A stretch of DNA of 64,000 nt, taken from assembly GCA_029224185.1 (NCBI GenBank), contig CM055205.1, positions 13,525,961-13,589,960 on the forward strand, written 5' to 3'. Made by a program: the position numbers and the translations under genes. Positions 11,669 to 25,500 of this stretch are shown in pieces; positions within the stretch are counted from its first letter, which is position 1; the number at the start of each line of letters is the position of its first letter. The notes beneath the pieces were generated by a model. It had not been told where the DNA came from. It searched no databases and was given only the letters and a program-made list of their open reading frames with translations. The stretch is from Karalla daura (lineage: Eukaryota; Chordata; Actinopteri; Chaetodontiformes; Leiognathidae).

Positions 11669-14600
11669 AGATTTTTCATATACTCCCCACTAGCATTTGT
11701 ACTACAATAATGAAAAAGAAAAACATTTACATATATGTCAATCCATTTTTTCGTTTTATATTACAAATGTATTTTCATAAAAATATATCTCTGTACAAAA
11801 AAGTTTTTTTTTTAATTCATGAACATGTTCCCTTCTCCTCTTAAAGACCCCTTCCCCCTCTAAGTTACTCTCCGCAGTTACACACAGTCTGCTCAAGTCC
11901 GTGTTTGTCCATTTCTCTACAGGTACCTTTTGGTGTACAGCAGGACAGTAACACTGAATCTCTGTCTTTTACTGTTGTTGTCGTTGTTGAGGCAAGTCCA
12001 GGGCCGTGTCGAGCGCTCTTAGGTGCCACATGTTGTCATGAGTTAGTCAAGAGATCCACAGGGTCAGTGTGAAATAATGTTTAAGACAGAAAAAAAAAAC
12101 AAACAAGAAAAAAAGAAAGAAAACATGGGACCTTATAATAGCTTTGTTGCCATGACAAACATACAGGATTATAAAATCTGGCAATATAAATCAGCTCTGT
12201 GTAAATATTTTGCTATATTATACTCTAGACATATTGGACATTCTGTTTTTATTCCGAGGATGACGCACTTTGGCAACACGTTGTCATCACTGCACACACA
12301 CACAGTTAAAAGGAGCAGTTGTGGGATTACAGATATTGAGCACAGTATAAATAGATAAATTCTGATGCACTCAGTGAAATGAAATACATTCAGTAATTTT
12401 TTTGTCTGTAATAACTCCACTGATCTGATCCTGAACTGGGACTAAGAGTCCGTTCTTATCTTCGGTTCAAAGAATAAAATCCGTCTGAGCGCCAAAGCCT
12501 TGCAAAATGCATCCCCCTCCCCCACCTTCGCCCTCCTCAATGCTCGAGTCCAGCACATGTACTGATATGGGATGAATAGTGGAAGGCAAACTGCATGAAA
12601 TGGGCCTGAAAAACACGACTTTGTCGTCTTTGTCAATAGATGGTGACGATGGACGATAGGAGATTACAAATGGTGGCTGATGCAGGGAATGTCATGCAGC
12701 AGGACTGATGGATCGCTGGGCTATTCAGTGCATGCAACACTTCTTCCTGTGCTGAAAACTGAAATTTGTGGCTGCAGAAGGGAGAAAAAAAGAGGACTGT
12801 TTTTGGTCCAGTCCATGACTGTGAGCAAACTCAACGGGAAGTCAGAGAACATAGATGTGGTGTGCTTCATTATAGAGGAGATGGTGAGCGGGAGAGGACT
12901 TAGAGCTGTGGCTGACTGATAACGGAAATGAAGCTTGGGTGAATGGAGTTTCTGTCTTAAAATATGCAGAGAGAACCAGGAAGTAGCCAGCTGCTATCAA
13001 GAAAGGGTCTCTTCAAACACAGCTCTATCCAGAACTCACTGATCTGAATTTTTTATTTTATTCTATTTTCCAGAACTGTGATGAACTTTCGGGACTGGCA
13101 TTATATTTCTGTCAATGTTAAATTCCCATGTCTTCAAAGTTACCGGAATGATTTTTGAAAATTCCTTGAATGAAACTACATTGAAGATGGATTTGAAGAC
13201 TTTTTCTTACTTTTGCCTGATTCTAATTTTGGTTGAATGTGGAGAATTGTCTTTGGTTAAAAATGTAAAAATGCAAAAAACACTCAAAAAAAAAAAAGTG
13301 CACAAAGTTCAATAAATCCTCACCAGCAAAAATATAGTACCACTAAGCTCATTGCTCATTAAGCAAGGACAAATTTTACAAAAAAACAAAAAAGAAAATA
13401 TTGTAAAATTGAAAACAGTGATGCAAAATGGGTTTAGGTCGATCAGTCAGAAAAAAAAGAAACACTACAATGCCCCTTATCTTAATCTTGCTTAACGCAA
13501 AGGTAGAGCCATTCCAGCTGGTTCGTCATCACATGGGGTTTGTACCAAGGCACTATAATGAACGTAAAGTGCTTATTTTAGCCTGGAAGGCGCAAAAAGG
13601 TCAAATGAAAAGACTGAAAACAGGTATGAGTCTGGCTCCTTAAAACCATTTACGATTTTCTTGCAACTGAGCCCTTGTTCATCAAGACAATCATAGCTGT
13701 GTGAGCTTTCGCTTCTGCACCTTGTTTGTCTTTATCTAGAGTCTGAATCTTGTCAAGCAGAACTGCTTGTCTTTCGGGGGTGGGGTCAACCTGTCCTATT
13801 TCACCAGCTGATCACACTTGTTTGTTTAATACTTAATGCAGCTTAATAATGCCATGCGTAATGTATGTTAAATGCTGCCATGGGAGGAATGAATGGGGGA
13901 GAATGACCAATTCAAAGTGGCCTTAGCAGAAGGGAATGTAATGAAGCTGTCGACTCGGCTGAAATATCTAGAGCAATATTCTGAATAAAAGTAAATGAAA
14001 TGCACAATTCAACAGCGGTGCAAAACTATGAGAACTGAGTACCAATGTCTTTGAGATAATGGGAGTGCAACTGCTCCTCTCCCAGTCAAATCTCCGGGGT
14101 AATTCAATCGTTTCCTTTTCCATCAATTTACAACCAGAGCAGGCAAGGGGCAATATTCTATCTGTACTGTCAAGATAAGCGAGAGCTTTAAAAGTAATAA
14201 AATTGTAAAAGCAATTACCGACCCACAGCGAAACTGATTGAAGGAACAATACAGTGATTGGTTTCAAAGGCCTGGACTTCAGAGGGAAATTATGGACTGT
14301 AGGTGATTTTAAGGACTTCATTAAAAAGACCTGGCTGAAGGTTGCTTTCCACTGTGAAAGCCACATTTATATACATAAAATGTGTGTGCCAATACACCAA
14401 AGCAAAACCGCCCAAGTTTCATTCTCTTCCACACTGTAAAGAAGGATGGAAGGGAGGATATGGTGAATCAAACAAGTATGATTGAGGTTTTTTTTTTTGG
14501 CTTGTTTTTTTGCTTTTTTTTGTGGAGTTCGATGCTACATAATTCAGAATGTGTCCTGGCAGTGATAATGGTAAGATGAATCCAGGATTCGACATGGGTA

Positions 14601-16408
14601 CAAAAGTGAAGCAAGGCTAAATTAAAGCAAATTGCATGTAATGGCTCACTTTGCTATGAAGAGATTTGAGCAGTGTTCACCCTATCCAGCATCCACAAGA
14701 TACACAGGTATGGGGATAGTAAGTGGTAAATAGCTACTGTAGGAGCTGTACATTTGAGAATGCATTTCCGCTGTCAGCAACTCATGTTGAGGGTCAAATA
14801 AGCCTTAATGTTCTCAATTCTCTCATCTCATCTGGCGCCCAACACCATCTCTGATGACAGCTCCCTCTGCTTAGCACTTTCAAACAGTATTTTGTGCGTA
14901 TCACTGCTCAGTTGACACAGATTTGAAGTGTGCTAGCATTAGAGGCGTAAACACTTATTTTCTCCTGCAGTGCATTTATCATTTCCAATTTAATGCATTG
15001 GGTAATCAGTATGCCTGCACCTCCCCTGCTGTCACGGCTTCTAGGAAGCCTTCTGAAACATTTTCATGAAAAGCGAAAACAAAACAAAGCAACATTTTTT
15101 TTTCTTTTTTCAAAAGGATGGAGCTGTCAGGAGTTAACTCGGAGGGAGAGACCTGAACGTAATCCAGGGGGAACAGATCACTGACTCATCAATTCTTCAG
15201 ACTCAAACGCCTTCGGACGAACATTTTGAGGGAGTTCAAACATGACCACACTTTGATCTCTGTTTTCCTAAGGGCAGGAAGCCTTGGAAGCTCATACTGC
15301 ATCTTGATCTCAGGGAAATTACAGTGCATGTCACCTTTAAGTCGTGAAAGCACGTGGAGGTGGATACAGGATTAAAAAGAAAGTCAGAAGCGCAGACATC
15401 AAGCTCGCAGTTGTGACACTTGATGCTGTTACTCAACACTACATCTGCTAATTTAATTTTCAGGTGACTTTCAGGGAAAAAATGGAAAAAAATAAGATGT
15501 TGTCCCACAACATTAATGGTATTGCGGTCATCATTCCTGCCTTAACCCATTACTCCGTGAAATGAGAAAACCTAAATACTGCAATAAAAAAGAGATAATG
15601 GAAACACCTACATTTTGAAAAACCTCTCAAGTATCATTAAGGAACACCCACGCGAGGTGGGTTTTCTGTTATCGATATATAGGTTTGTCTTAACTGTGCA
15701 ATGGAAATACTGAATGCATAATAATAAATGCATTTACACGTCAACAGACATCACGTGCAGTAATATGACCAGTTGACTTCAAACAAGATGGTGAAATATG
15801 GAGTTAGACTTGATGGAGCAATAAATTATGGGATATTGTGTTTTGGCTCATGTGCAAAACACTCTTCAATGAAAACACCTACAAGTATCATGTGTACTTT
15901 TACTGTGAATGAAATTTTAGAAATATCACTTTTATTTTGGAAAAAAAATGTAATGGGAGCACAGGTGCTTCAGAGCGACAGTGGCAGGGACTTCATAACC
16001 AGCAGTAAAGAGAAGTGAGTCTGAAAGAACTACTTCCTATTGATGTCTGTTTTCATTAGGCTGCATTGGTTGGAGAGGGGAACTTCAATTCAGTCTCCCC
16101 CGGATGTGAAAATGTCAAGCACATGAATCACTAAAGAGAAAGAAAGGAAGATAAAAGTTGGAGCCAGACCCTGCCTTCATTTTCTGGTTTCTCAGTGGGT
16201 CCACACACTGTCAGTGCTTGTTTTATCCTACTGGTGTCCCAAGCATCCATTATAGCTAATACTGTGACCTCAAAAAACATGGAAGTCTTAAAATAAAATA
16301 AATGTGGAGAATATTTAGCAACTGTCATGGGTTTGGTGGGATAGGACTAAAAACAGACACAGGATATTTTGGGTGGATTGCAGATGCAGCCACCACACTT
16401 ATGCATGC

Positions 16409-16447
16409 TCTCCTTCTCTCTCTCTCTCTCTCGCTTCCTCTCTCTCT
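16409..16447. repeat. (CT)n microsatellite in probable 3' UTR
   Basis: Plus-strand CT repeats interrupted by CGCTTCC; reads as GA repeats in csmd2 sense. Confidence 0.85.
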
Positions 16448-16578
16448 AACTCACTCACAGATACACATAAATCCTCTCTACACCCTCACTAAGTGCTTTT
16501 ATCTGCAGCCCTAGCTTCCTTTTAACCCCTGCTCCGGACACAGCTGCCTCAGCAAGCAGAATTTCATCCCTACTTTAT

Positions 16579-16596
16579 AAAAAAAAAAAAAAAAAA
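16579..16596. repeat. Poly-A tract (18 A)
   Basis: Uninterrupted A run on the plus strand, a U run in the putative csmd2 UTR. Confidence 0.9.
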
Positions 16597-17959
16597 GACT
16601 GAGTCAAGCTCAAAAAGTAATGATGTGTGTGTATGTTCTATGTGTGTGTGTGTCCAAAACAGTCCTCTAAACTTATTTAATTTTTAATTCATGCTCAGCC
16701 AGGGCCTCAGATGAAACCTTTCAAGAGCCTTGGGAGCAGACAGTAAGGGAAAAAAAACAGTCCCCAGTTACTCACCACAGAAAGCAAGCAGCACATTAAA
16801 AAAGAGAGAAACAGACAAATTAAAATAAACAAAAGCAAATGAACGAGAGGAAAAAGAGTGATTGGGAGCAGACTGGACCCTCCGTCTCCCTCTCCGACTG
16901 ACTTGGGCTGACGCAGCGGTGTCCACCGCGCAGCTTGCTCGCACAGGGATCTCTGCTGCTACGGGTTCATTTTTCTTGACTCAAGGTCGATTCCCTTTGG
17001 GTTCAGGCGGGAGGAGGGCAGTGAGAAAAGTCATCACAGCTTCACTTCTGGCATCACTCCTGCCCATTGCAGTTTCAGGTGGGAAGCATTTTTTCCTCAA
17101 AATACAGGAAAATGATCAAGAAACCATGTAAAGTTACAAATAAAAGAGAAAAAAGCATTTTGTTGTTGCCGTTTGTTACAGTCACTGTCTTTACATGGTT
17201 TCTTTTGGTTGTTTTCTTTTTTCCGTTTTTTTTTCTCATCCTCCGTGGGCAAGAGCTGTCGTCACTGGAGATGTTCCTTGAATGTGTTTCAGCGGATAGA
17301 ATAATTTTTGTCTTGCCCTCTGCTCGGGGGAGCATAGAGGTCCTCTCTGCTGGCAGGCAGGCGGGCAAAGTTGTGGCGCACTTCTCCTCCGCTTAACTGA
17401 ATCATGGATGAGTGCATGGATGTCAGAGGCAATGGGAGTGTGGAGGTAATGGACAAGAGTAGGGTGAGGGGGAAAAGAGAAAATGGAAAATAGGAAAGCA
17501 AGCGAAAGGAGAGATGATTAAAGGGAAACAAACAAAGAGAGAAAAAGGAGAGCGATAAACAAAGGAATGGATATTGAGATGGGAGAATTCAGGGGAGAAG
17601 ATAAAAGTATTAATAGAATACTCTCATCAGTGTCTGAATAAAGCAAACACATTCCATCTATTTCAATAGCGTACAAACAAACCGAAGGAAATTCGTTAAT
17701 ATAGAGAGATAGAAAGAGATACAGATCAAAGACGACGCCTGGGAAAAAGAAAAAAACTGAAAAATCCAATTCACATTTTTCTATCATCAGAAAATTCCAA
17801 AGGGATACCATAAAAAAGGTTTAGTTTGAGGCAGGGTGCTGACAATCTGTGTCTTATTGCATCAGCAGTTCAGATGCTGTGGAAGTGTGATTAGTCGGAG
17901 GTAACTGTGAGGTGATCGCATTTCTGAGAAACAACTCTCACCTGTGGAGGAAGCAGTTG

Positions 17960-18119
17960 CTATACAGCTGTGCACACTGTGCTGACTGTGAACTCAGTCT
18001 CGTTGGCCATGATATCAGTGGGCTGGATGTTGCGGTCGTACATAGGGTTCTCAAACGTAGCCCGTCCGTTAGTGTTCTCATGGCCGACGTAACCGTTGAA
18101 GGGGACTTTGGGTCTTCTT
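17960..18119 (-). CDS. csmd2: csmd2 last coding exon: cytoplasmic tail and stop
   Basis: Encodes RRRPKVPFNGYVGHENTN, ATFENPMYDRNIQPTDIM, ETEFTVSTVCTAV and TAG (17960-17962). Visible motifs: a basic membrane-proximal cluster, an NPxY motif (NPMY, residues 1571-1574 of the assembled fragment) and a C-terminal T-A-V that fits a class I PDZ ligand. From memory the RRRPKVPFNGY and MYDRNIQPTDIM wording is specific to CSMD2; CSMD1 and CSMD3 have different text here. The acceptor is tttcag. Confidence 0.95.
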
Positions 18120-21100
18120 CTGAAATGTAGTGGGTCATTGTACCAATGTTATGATCTTAGAAGTGTGAAATGAGCTTTCTGAAAGTAACATAGTTCAGAA
18201 TGATTTGATTCTGATGATATTTGGAACCATAGCAACATAAGAGCAATGCATGGTGAGACATTCACCATGTGTTGAGCTGCTACTGGGAGGCTCTTCTTTC
18301 ACCGTCTTTACTAATGTACTGACTGAGTAGTACTTCATCTGGCAACATAATATTATCAGGTGAGATGCTAATATGCTAATTGTGTTGCTAAGCTACATTA
18401 GCTGTGTATTTTACTGCACTTTTGACCAAGGTTAATGGTACTTTGTTTATTTCCTACATTAGGTTAAGTTGGCTCAGGGGTAGGGAACCTGTTCCACAAA
18501 AAGCCGTGTGGCTGCAGGTTTTTGTTCCAACTAAGCAGGAGCACACCTGATTTGGCTTATTCAATCCACTGATCTGAGTCTTCAGACTGGAGTTGACTGG
18601 TCAGTCTGTGTGCTCTGGATAGGTTGGAACAAAATTCTGCAGCCACATGGCTCTTTGGGTTCCTTACCCCTGAGTTAGCTATTGATACTGTTGTGATCTT
18701 CGGTTTGTTTAATAATTTCAGATTTCATTGTACTGCATTCACAGTTTCACAAGATTTCCAGTAAACCTAATAAAGTAATCATTTGTGTCCTGGAGTTTTT
18801 GGGGCGTGTTTAATGTGATTGGAAATGTGCCCCATTCTACACAAGCTACTGTATGAGATCAGTGGACACCACATTCTTTCAGACAAAGGCATCATTATTG
18901 CTGTCCATTTTCACTGAGTTGTCTTGTATGGATTCTGAAATGTCTACAAAACAAGATATTAATGAACAACCAGGTGATGGTTGAACAAGCAATGATTCCT
19001 GCAAATGAATTTACTTCCAATCGACAAACTGATAAATCGACTAATAGTTTGACTATGGGGTCAGCGTGTACTGATTTGTAGTGCAGCGTGTTTCTTTAAT
19101 TGTCACATCGGCACTGTGGGAATTCCAAGTGCAGATGGAGGTCACCCGCTCACTCCCTTATTGCCCATCACTCAATCATTCAGTCACTATATTGAGCAGC
19201 CGACTTATTCACTGTGTCTTGCTGCTACGAACCAATTAGTTCCGTAGGAGAGGGAAGGGACTTTTCTTTCTGTATCACAGATGATGATTTCTCATTTTGA
19301 GGTCAAGCACATGCCTCGCCGTACTGTAAAATTCCATATGAATGTCATGGAATTTGGAGGGTGAATGCATATTCCTTTCATCTTTAACAAAAGGAGATTC
19401 TGAATCTCTAAATCCTATCTGAAGACTGCAAACTTTGCAGATGCAAATTGAACCGTGACTAACAGCAATTCCAAATGGAGGCAGAACAAACCGAATGTAA
19501 TGTCATAATGCTCTTTTGCGGACAAGTATTGTGAAATACATCAATAGAGTGGGCCTTACCTATGCTTGTAGAGGTACAGAGCAAAGCCTGCAATGATCAT
19601 GGCTATAAAAGGCACTAGAATGGCTGCCGCCACTGAGCTGCTGTTGGACGCAAAGTTGTATCCTGGGTTGTCTCTGCTGGGGTCTAAACTCTCTGCAGGA
19701 GGAAAGCAACAGGGCAATCAAAAAAGAGAGACAAACCTGAAGTGTTCACTTTCTGTCAAGCACTCAGACAATAAAACAGTAAAATAGCTGACAGGAGCTG
19801 ACAGGTGGGCTCCACTTACACACATTTTTGTGTCGTTTGTTTCAGCTAAGTACATTGCAATGTTTTGGTTTTACCTCCCCTCACTCCCACAAGAATGTCA
19901 AATCCCATTACATTAACAATGACTCTTAATAACTAACCTCAAAGGCCAACAGCCATTTCAAAATCACTCTGTAATTCATGTGTGTGCATCTGCAGCAGCA
20001 GCAGCAGAGGAGTGACAGCCCACCTGTTTGTCACAGAGCGCCAAAAATGCTCCAACAAAGGACGAGTGACAAACAAGAGGGAATTCAATTAGTGATTTAC
20101 TGTGGTGTTTACCAATCAACCCCCCGCCATAAGCGTGTGAGCAGTCACACAAACACGCCCGTATACTAAAACTGGACTCGAGTTGGTGCTGACGCCAAGA
20201 GAACGTCAAAACGCCGACAGCTCAGTACAAAACGGAGGCTGAGTCTCCAAGACGTCCAGCACCGCCTCGCAGACAGCCCCTCCTTTTTTTTCTCGCACCC
20301 ACTTATTAAACACATATACACATGGGTGCCCTGGCACCGGCCCCAGTCCTCTGTATTAATGAAGAGCTGTTTGCTCAATCAGTGCGCTGTGGAGGAGGGG
20401 AGGAGGGGGAGGTGGTGGTGGGTCGCACCTGCTGTTCAAGCACCTCTCTCATAACAGCTGATTTTTACATCCACTTTTGCTGTGTTCACACAACTTTCTC
20501 CATGTATACGCAGGGCGATTAATCTACATTAACAACGCAGACCTGGGCCGTTCCATATTCATGCTTGTGTCTAATTCTTTTTTCATTTTATACCTTTACA
20601 TCTGCTCTTTAGTCTGTCCTGTAGCCAATATAAAAGCCACGAAAATCTGGGTCGGCATCTGCCATCCTCAAACAGCATTATCAAAAGAGAAAACGACCAA
20701 AGTGGTTGAACTCTTTTTGTGCAGTTAAATGTCACCGCAAGGATGTGATCTGCATTAAGTATGGAACAGAGAGTGGAACATCTGATTGTGCAGGATTTGA
20801 TGGTAGAGTGAATAAAATACTAGATGCGTTTTCTGTGACTTCACCCAACTGCTCATTTAAAAAGCCAGTGCAGCATCTGACCCCTGGACGGACTGAGAGG
20901 AGCAGGGTCATGTAGTTTATTATACGAGTCTGAACACCACAGAGAGAAAACTAAGGCCACTACATAACCGCCTATGTTTGGAATCAGCCAGGTCTGATTT
21001 TCATATGAAGCTTTACAAAAATGAGCTGATGAATGCAAAGATCTTTTTGACTTGACTGTACTATTAGGGCTGTAACAAGCCATTTTTGTATCAACCTGCT

Positions 21101-22179
21101 AATTACCATCTCAATTTTTGCTTAGTTGTTTGGTTTGTTTCACAAAGGCCGGGGTATGCTTTTTAAATGTATTTTTTTGTACACACCTCTGTCACATTCA
21201 ATCTTCTATCATAGAACGTTAAGAATCCTGAAAAATATTCACATTTAAGAAGCTGAGATCAGAAAATTTTGCCTCAATCATTTTGAATTATTCTTATTTC
21301 TTCTCAAACACATTGGGGAAGCGCAGATTTGTTGTATATAAACTGCAGCAGAAATCACAGCAAGGAAGATCACATGGCTATGATTTCTAGGTCACAAACA
21401 TGAAGGAGAATACATGGATTGCGGCAGCCTTGTGAAAAAAAAAGAACACAATCCCATACATATGACAGCAATCGCTGAAGGAGCCACAGAACTACTTGCA
21501 GCAAAGCCTGCATGATATTTATTGAATCAAAACTGTGACATGTGGGGTTGCTTGATATGGCAAAGACTCCGAAGGCACCCACACGTTACCCACAGACTCC
21601 AGAAAAAAAGACTGTGTACAGTGAGCATACATAGTGTGGCTTTTTCTGACTATTAATCATGTTTGTCAGCTTGTCTTTGCCTCTTCATGCTTGATTCACA
21701 GCCATGTTCTCCGCAAGCCTTTTCACATTTGTAAAAGCTAGCGAATGATAAATAAAACACAGCTCCTCTCACGCTGTGAAAGCGTTTGGCGGAAACATAA
21801 CAAACCCTCAGACACACAGCTCCCTCCCCACGGGGCGCCGCTGCCTCGCTGTGACTCCTGTAACCAAGTGGTCAACCCGAGCTCACTCACCCAGCCTCTG
21901 GAGACCAAATTGGCCGAAGCCTTTCCCTCTGACAAATCCCTGGTACACAAAGGAATTGGATGAAGAGATGTAGGACACCTAGGGAGAGAGAGGAATGGGG
22001 AGACAGACACTTTATGTGTCACATCCAGGCTTTACAAAGGAGCGTATCATCAAAGTGTCAGCAGCTGGTGAACGCAGAAAATGAAATATCATGTCAAAGG
22101 AGCTGAGAGGCGCTCTCACAGCTGACATTTAATATGACGGTTTTCTCCTCAAGAGCAAAAACATAAACATGACACACAA

Positions 22180-22222
<43 letters not shown>

Positions 22223-22525
22223 TGCATGTACACCCACCCACACTTTCCACTTGTGCAAACACATGTGTATACCGTGACCTGATTTTTTAAATTATATTTC
22301 TAAAGTGCGTGTGCAGTCAAGGTGCCTGGGGTTTGGGGAGGGGGAGGGGGCTAATATGGGAGAGAAGGGGAGGAGGGTCTGTCGAGACCTGATTACCAGG
22401 GAATGATTTAACTGACATTTTAATTAAAGAGAAAACTCTTGGTGGGCCCTACATTTCCCCAGAGTGACAAGGTTAGTGAATGTGTATGTGTGCTCGTGCA
22501 TACTTAACAATAAAGGGGCTTGTGT

Positions 22526-22566
<41 letters not shown>

Positions 22567-25500
22567 ATGAGACGCAGGAGTCTGGCCCTGACCCCGGTCT
22601 TGCACTTACATGTCCGTCAAGGGCCCAATTGTCTATTTTGAACTTGTTGACAAAGATCTCCACAGGGCCTCTGATCTGGTGGACCTGCAGCAGCAGTTGG
22701 GCTTCTTCCCTCTTATATGTGCCTATGGAAGACACACACACAAAAGACAAGAGAGGGAGAGAGATATGCATCTTTGAGCAGTGGCCATTGAAAAGGAATA
22801 TGTGATAAAGGTGAGTGACACAAGAAATATAAAAGCTAAATCTGATTCATCCTACAATCGTGGGCTCCGCTGTCATGCTGATGCCATGTGGACTCAAACA
22901 GACTGCCTATGTTGACAGAAAGTCTCGCTGTAGTCTTGACTGAAGCTCGAGTACAAGGACAACTTTAGCAGCGCTGTACGTGCTGCAAAAATCCTGCGCA
23001 AACCAAGAACATGTCGACTGTACATTTGTCGAGTTGTATATATGAAACAAATCCAGGGGCAGACATCACGGTATTCATCGTGGCTTCCTTGGGAGTGCTA
23101 ACTTCAGCGGCACTTTGCTACTGAGATGATCACAGGAGAAAAATTGAGACTTTGATCATGGATCCTTTTCATTTGTCTTTGTGAGACCACGGGGGGGAGG
23201 GAATGATGCATGATGTCAAGTCAAGAAAATAAACCATTGATGGATCTTGTTTAACTGCTCCTGCTGTGATGAAGCATGTATAAACCCTGCAATGGCTAAA
23301 ACAATGAGAGCTGGATATGGTTTCACTTTTTTTTGCATGAATACAGATCAGTGGTAGGGAAACGACAAGTTTGAACAAGTGATGAAATGATGTATTGCAG
23401 AAAATGTGATCAGCATATTTGAAGTTAAATGGCACTGCCTCTTTCAAAAAATGCACTAAAACAGAAATAGCAGTTATACAGTAGCTCATGTGGAATCACA
23501 GTAGTCTGCTGTGAAATGTTTGAAAGATCAAGGCAAGCTGCCAGATGCAACAAAGACTTTCAACAGCATTTCCCAGTAGTTTCTGAATAAAATAGTGGCC
23601 CTTCAGACCTAGCGATTTCGAAGGTTTTGGTCCCCTCAGTCAATATGAGACTTTTATAAGACACAACACTAAGCCAGGTAAGAGGCATTAACAAAGGAAT
23701 TATGTACTGTTAATCTGAGACTGGCGCTGTTCCTACAGAAATGCAATTTCTTTTAAATTGGTGTGAAGATTTGCACCGAAAGATTTTGCAATGACACAGT
23801 GTAATCGACACATTGTGCAAACACAACACTAATCTAGAAGTCTGAATCAGCAAGATTACATTCAGTGGAGAGTGTGGCAATTTGCAGCTGTGCAAACCAA
23901 TTTTTGCTCCGCTGTGATGATGACTGATCGCATCCAGGTACAGAACAGAGAAGAGTCCGAGCCGTCACAAATTGAAGCAAATCTGTGTCCTAATGACTAC
24001 ACCTGCATGGCTATTATGGCAAAACAAAAAAATAAAATAAAATGTCTGATTTCTTGCTTCTTGTCCACACTTGAGTTTATTTAACACCTCTGTTTGGATA
24101 GAACCCGACTGTCTGATTGATTTGCCTCTGGGATGTGTGTACCCACCAGCCAGCTTCAGCTCCACTCCACTGTGGTCGATGAGTGTCCCGTTAACCCGGT
24201 TGCTGAAGGGTTCAAAGGCAGTGATGCTGAGCATGGCTGGCTGTTTCTTCCCCAGGTACTCGTAGGATCCCCTCCAGAGGGAATTCTTAGCAAAGACACC
24301 ACCGGGGACTGAACCAGTCAGAGGGCGGAAGATAGAAGAGGAAAAGAGAGGCGCAAAAAAAAAGTTGTTTCACTTTCTGGAATATACATGGAACTTAGAA
24401 GATATTGTGACCTGGTTTGACACTATACAGACCCACCATCTTCAGACTCCAACTGAGAACCATAAACATGAGAAAAAACAGAAACAGACAATGTTTAAAA
24501 GCGTAAATGTACCTGGTAGTTTGGAGGGTGGCTCCTGCACTGTCCCCACCGGGGTCTTACCACTTGGGCGATTGTCAGCTGAAGTAAAACCAACACACAA
24601 AAAAAACACAAAAAAAACATTACATTAGTTTCCATTACAGTTTTCACAGAATAAAAGCAATATTTCTAAAATTATGATGAACAATTAGAAGTTCGATTGA
24701 TACTTGTAGGTGTTTACATTAAGGGGAATTTGTAGCATAATTTTCTGGTAACAATTATTGTACAATCTTGTCCGGCAAGAGTAAAATCTGATGAAGATGG
24801 ATGTTCAAAACATTATTTTATTTTGAGACATCTTAATTCAATTAGAAAAAGTTCAGACTCGCTCTATACCGCACCATTTTATTTGAAGTGAACTGATCAA
24901 GTGATCGTGTGATGGGTAAATGCGAAAAAATATAATTTCCACTGCATTTTTATGGTTCTTCTGTATGGACATTACTGAAATACCACCACATCAGAGCATA
25001 CAAATGTTTTTGCCATATTTGAGAGGTCTTTCTATGACCACTTTTGTATTGTGAAATTTTGGTTTTGCACATTCTTAGGGGTAATGGAAACAGATGCATG
25101 TTCAACAGTTCTAGGGTAATCACAGTAGAGGCAATTTTTTTCTTTTTTCTCTTTTTTTTGTCTTTCCCTATGACATACAGGCCGTGGTAGTGGCACTTGT
25201 GCGGCAGGACTCACCCTGTGTGTCAGCCTAGCTCCTCCCTGTGGGTTCTACCGCCAAGTCAGAGACATATCTCTCTGCTTCGGGGTAAGCACTTTAATAA
25301 TGCCTTACTACTCACATGGGGTCACAGGCCCACGCCACAGTAGTAAACACACTCCCACACAGGCAAACAGAGCGAGGGCGGCTTTACATGAAGCCACAAA
25401 CAAAGACAGGTATACTGATGCTAGTTTATGAGAGCAAACATCACCTCGGATAAACGCATCGCACAGACACAAGCAAACACACATGCATGCACACTCCCAC

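Larger units (their letters stand above)
11400..17959 (-). other. csmd2: Probable csmd2 3' UTR (left end uncertain)
   Basis: No coding frame or following acceptor appears after the stop, and no other gene is recognisable up to about 11.4 kb. The last usable-looking AAUAAA on this strand before the AT-rich block ends is at 11424-11429, which would give a UTR of about 6.5 kb. Earlier AATAAA-like sites (for example near 13050 and 15930) could end shorter forms. It contains (CT)n and poly-A tracts and two Pumilio-type motifs. This is inference from layout, not from a transcript. Confidence 0.4.
18120..19559 (-). other. csmd2: csmd2 intron between transmembrane and tail exons
   Basis: 1.44 kb. 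Holds the fold-back hAT-like MITE and a weak MITE remnant; no extra exon seen. Confidence 0.85.
21979..22609 (-). other. csmd2: csmd2 intron with CA and GT repeats
   Basis: 631 bp. Carries a (CA)n tract at 22192-22216 and a (GT)13 tract at 22531-22556. Otherwise unremarkable. Confidence 0.85.

Noticed and set aside
16862..17131. GC-richer plus-strand open frame of 89 codons with a donor-like end
   Set aside because: No acceptor, partner exon or homology; it lies in the probable csmd2 3' UTR on the opposite strand.
25190..25255. Possible extra csmd2 exon with donor gtgagt
   Set aside because: All three minus-strand frames contain stops before the donor and no polypyrimidine tract precedes it.
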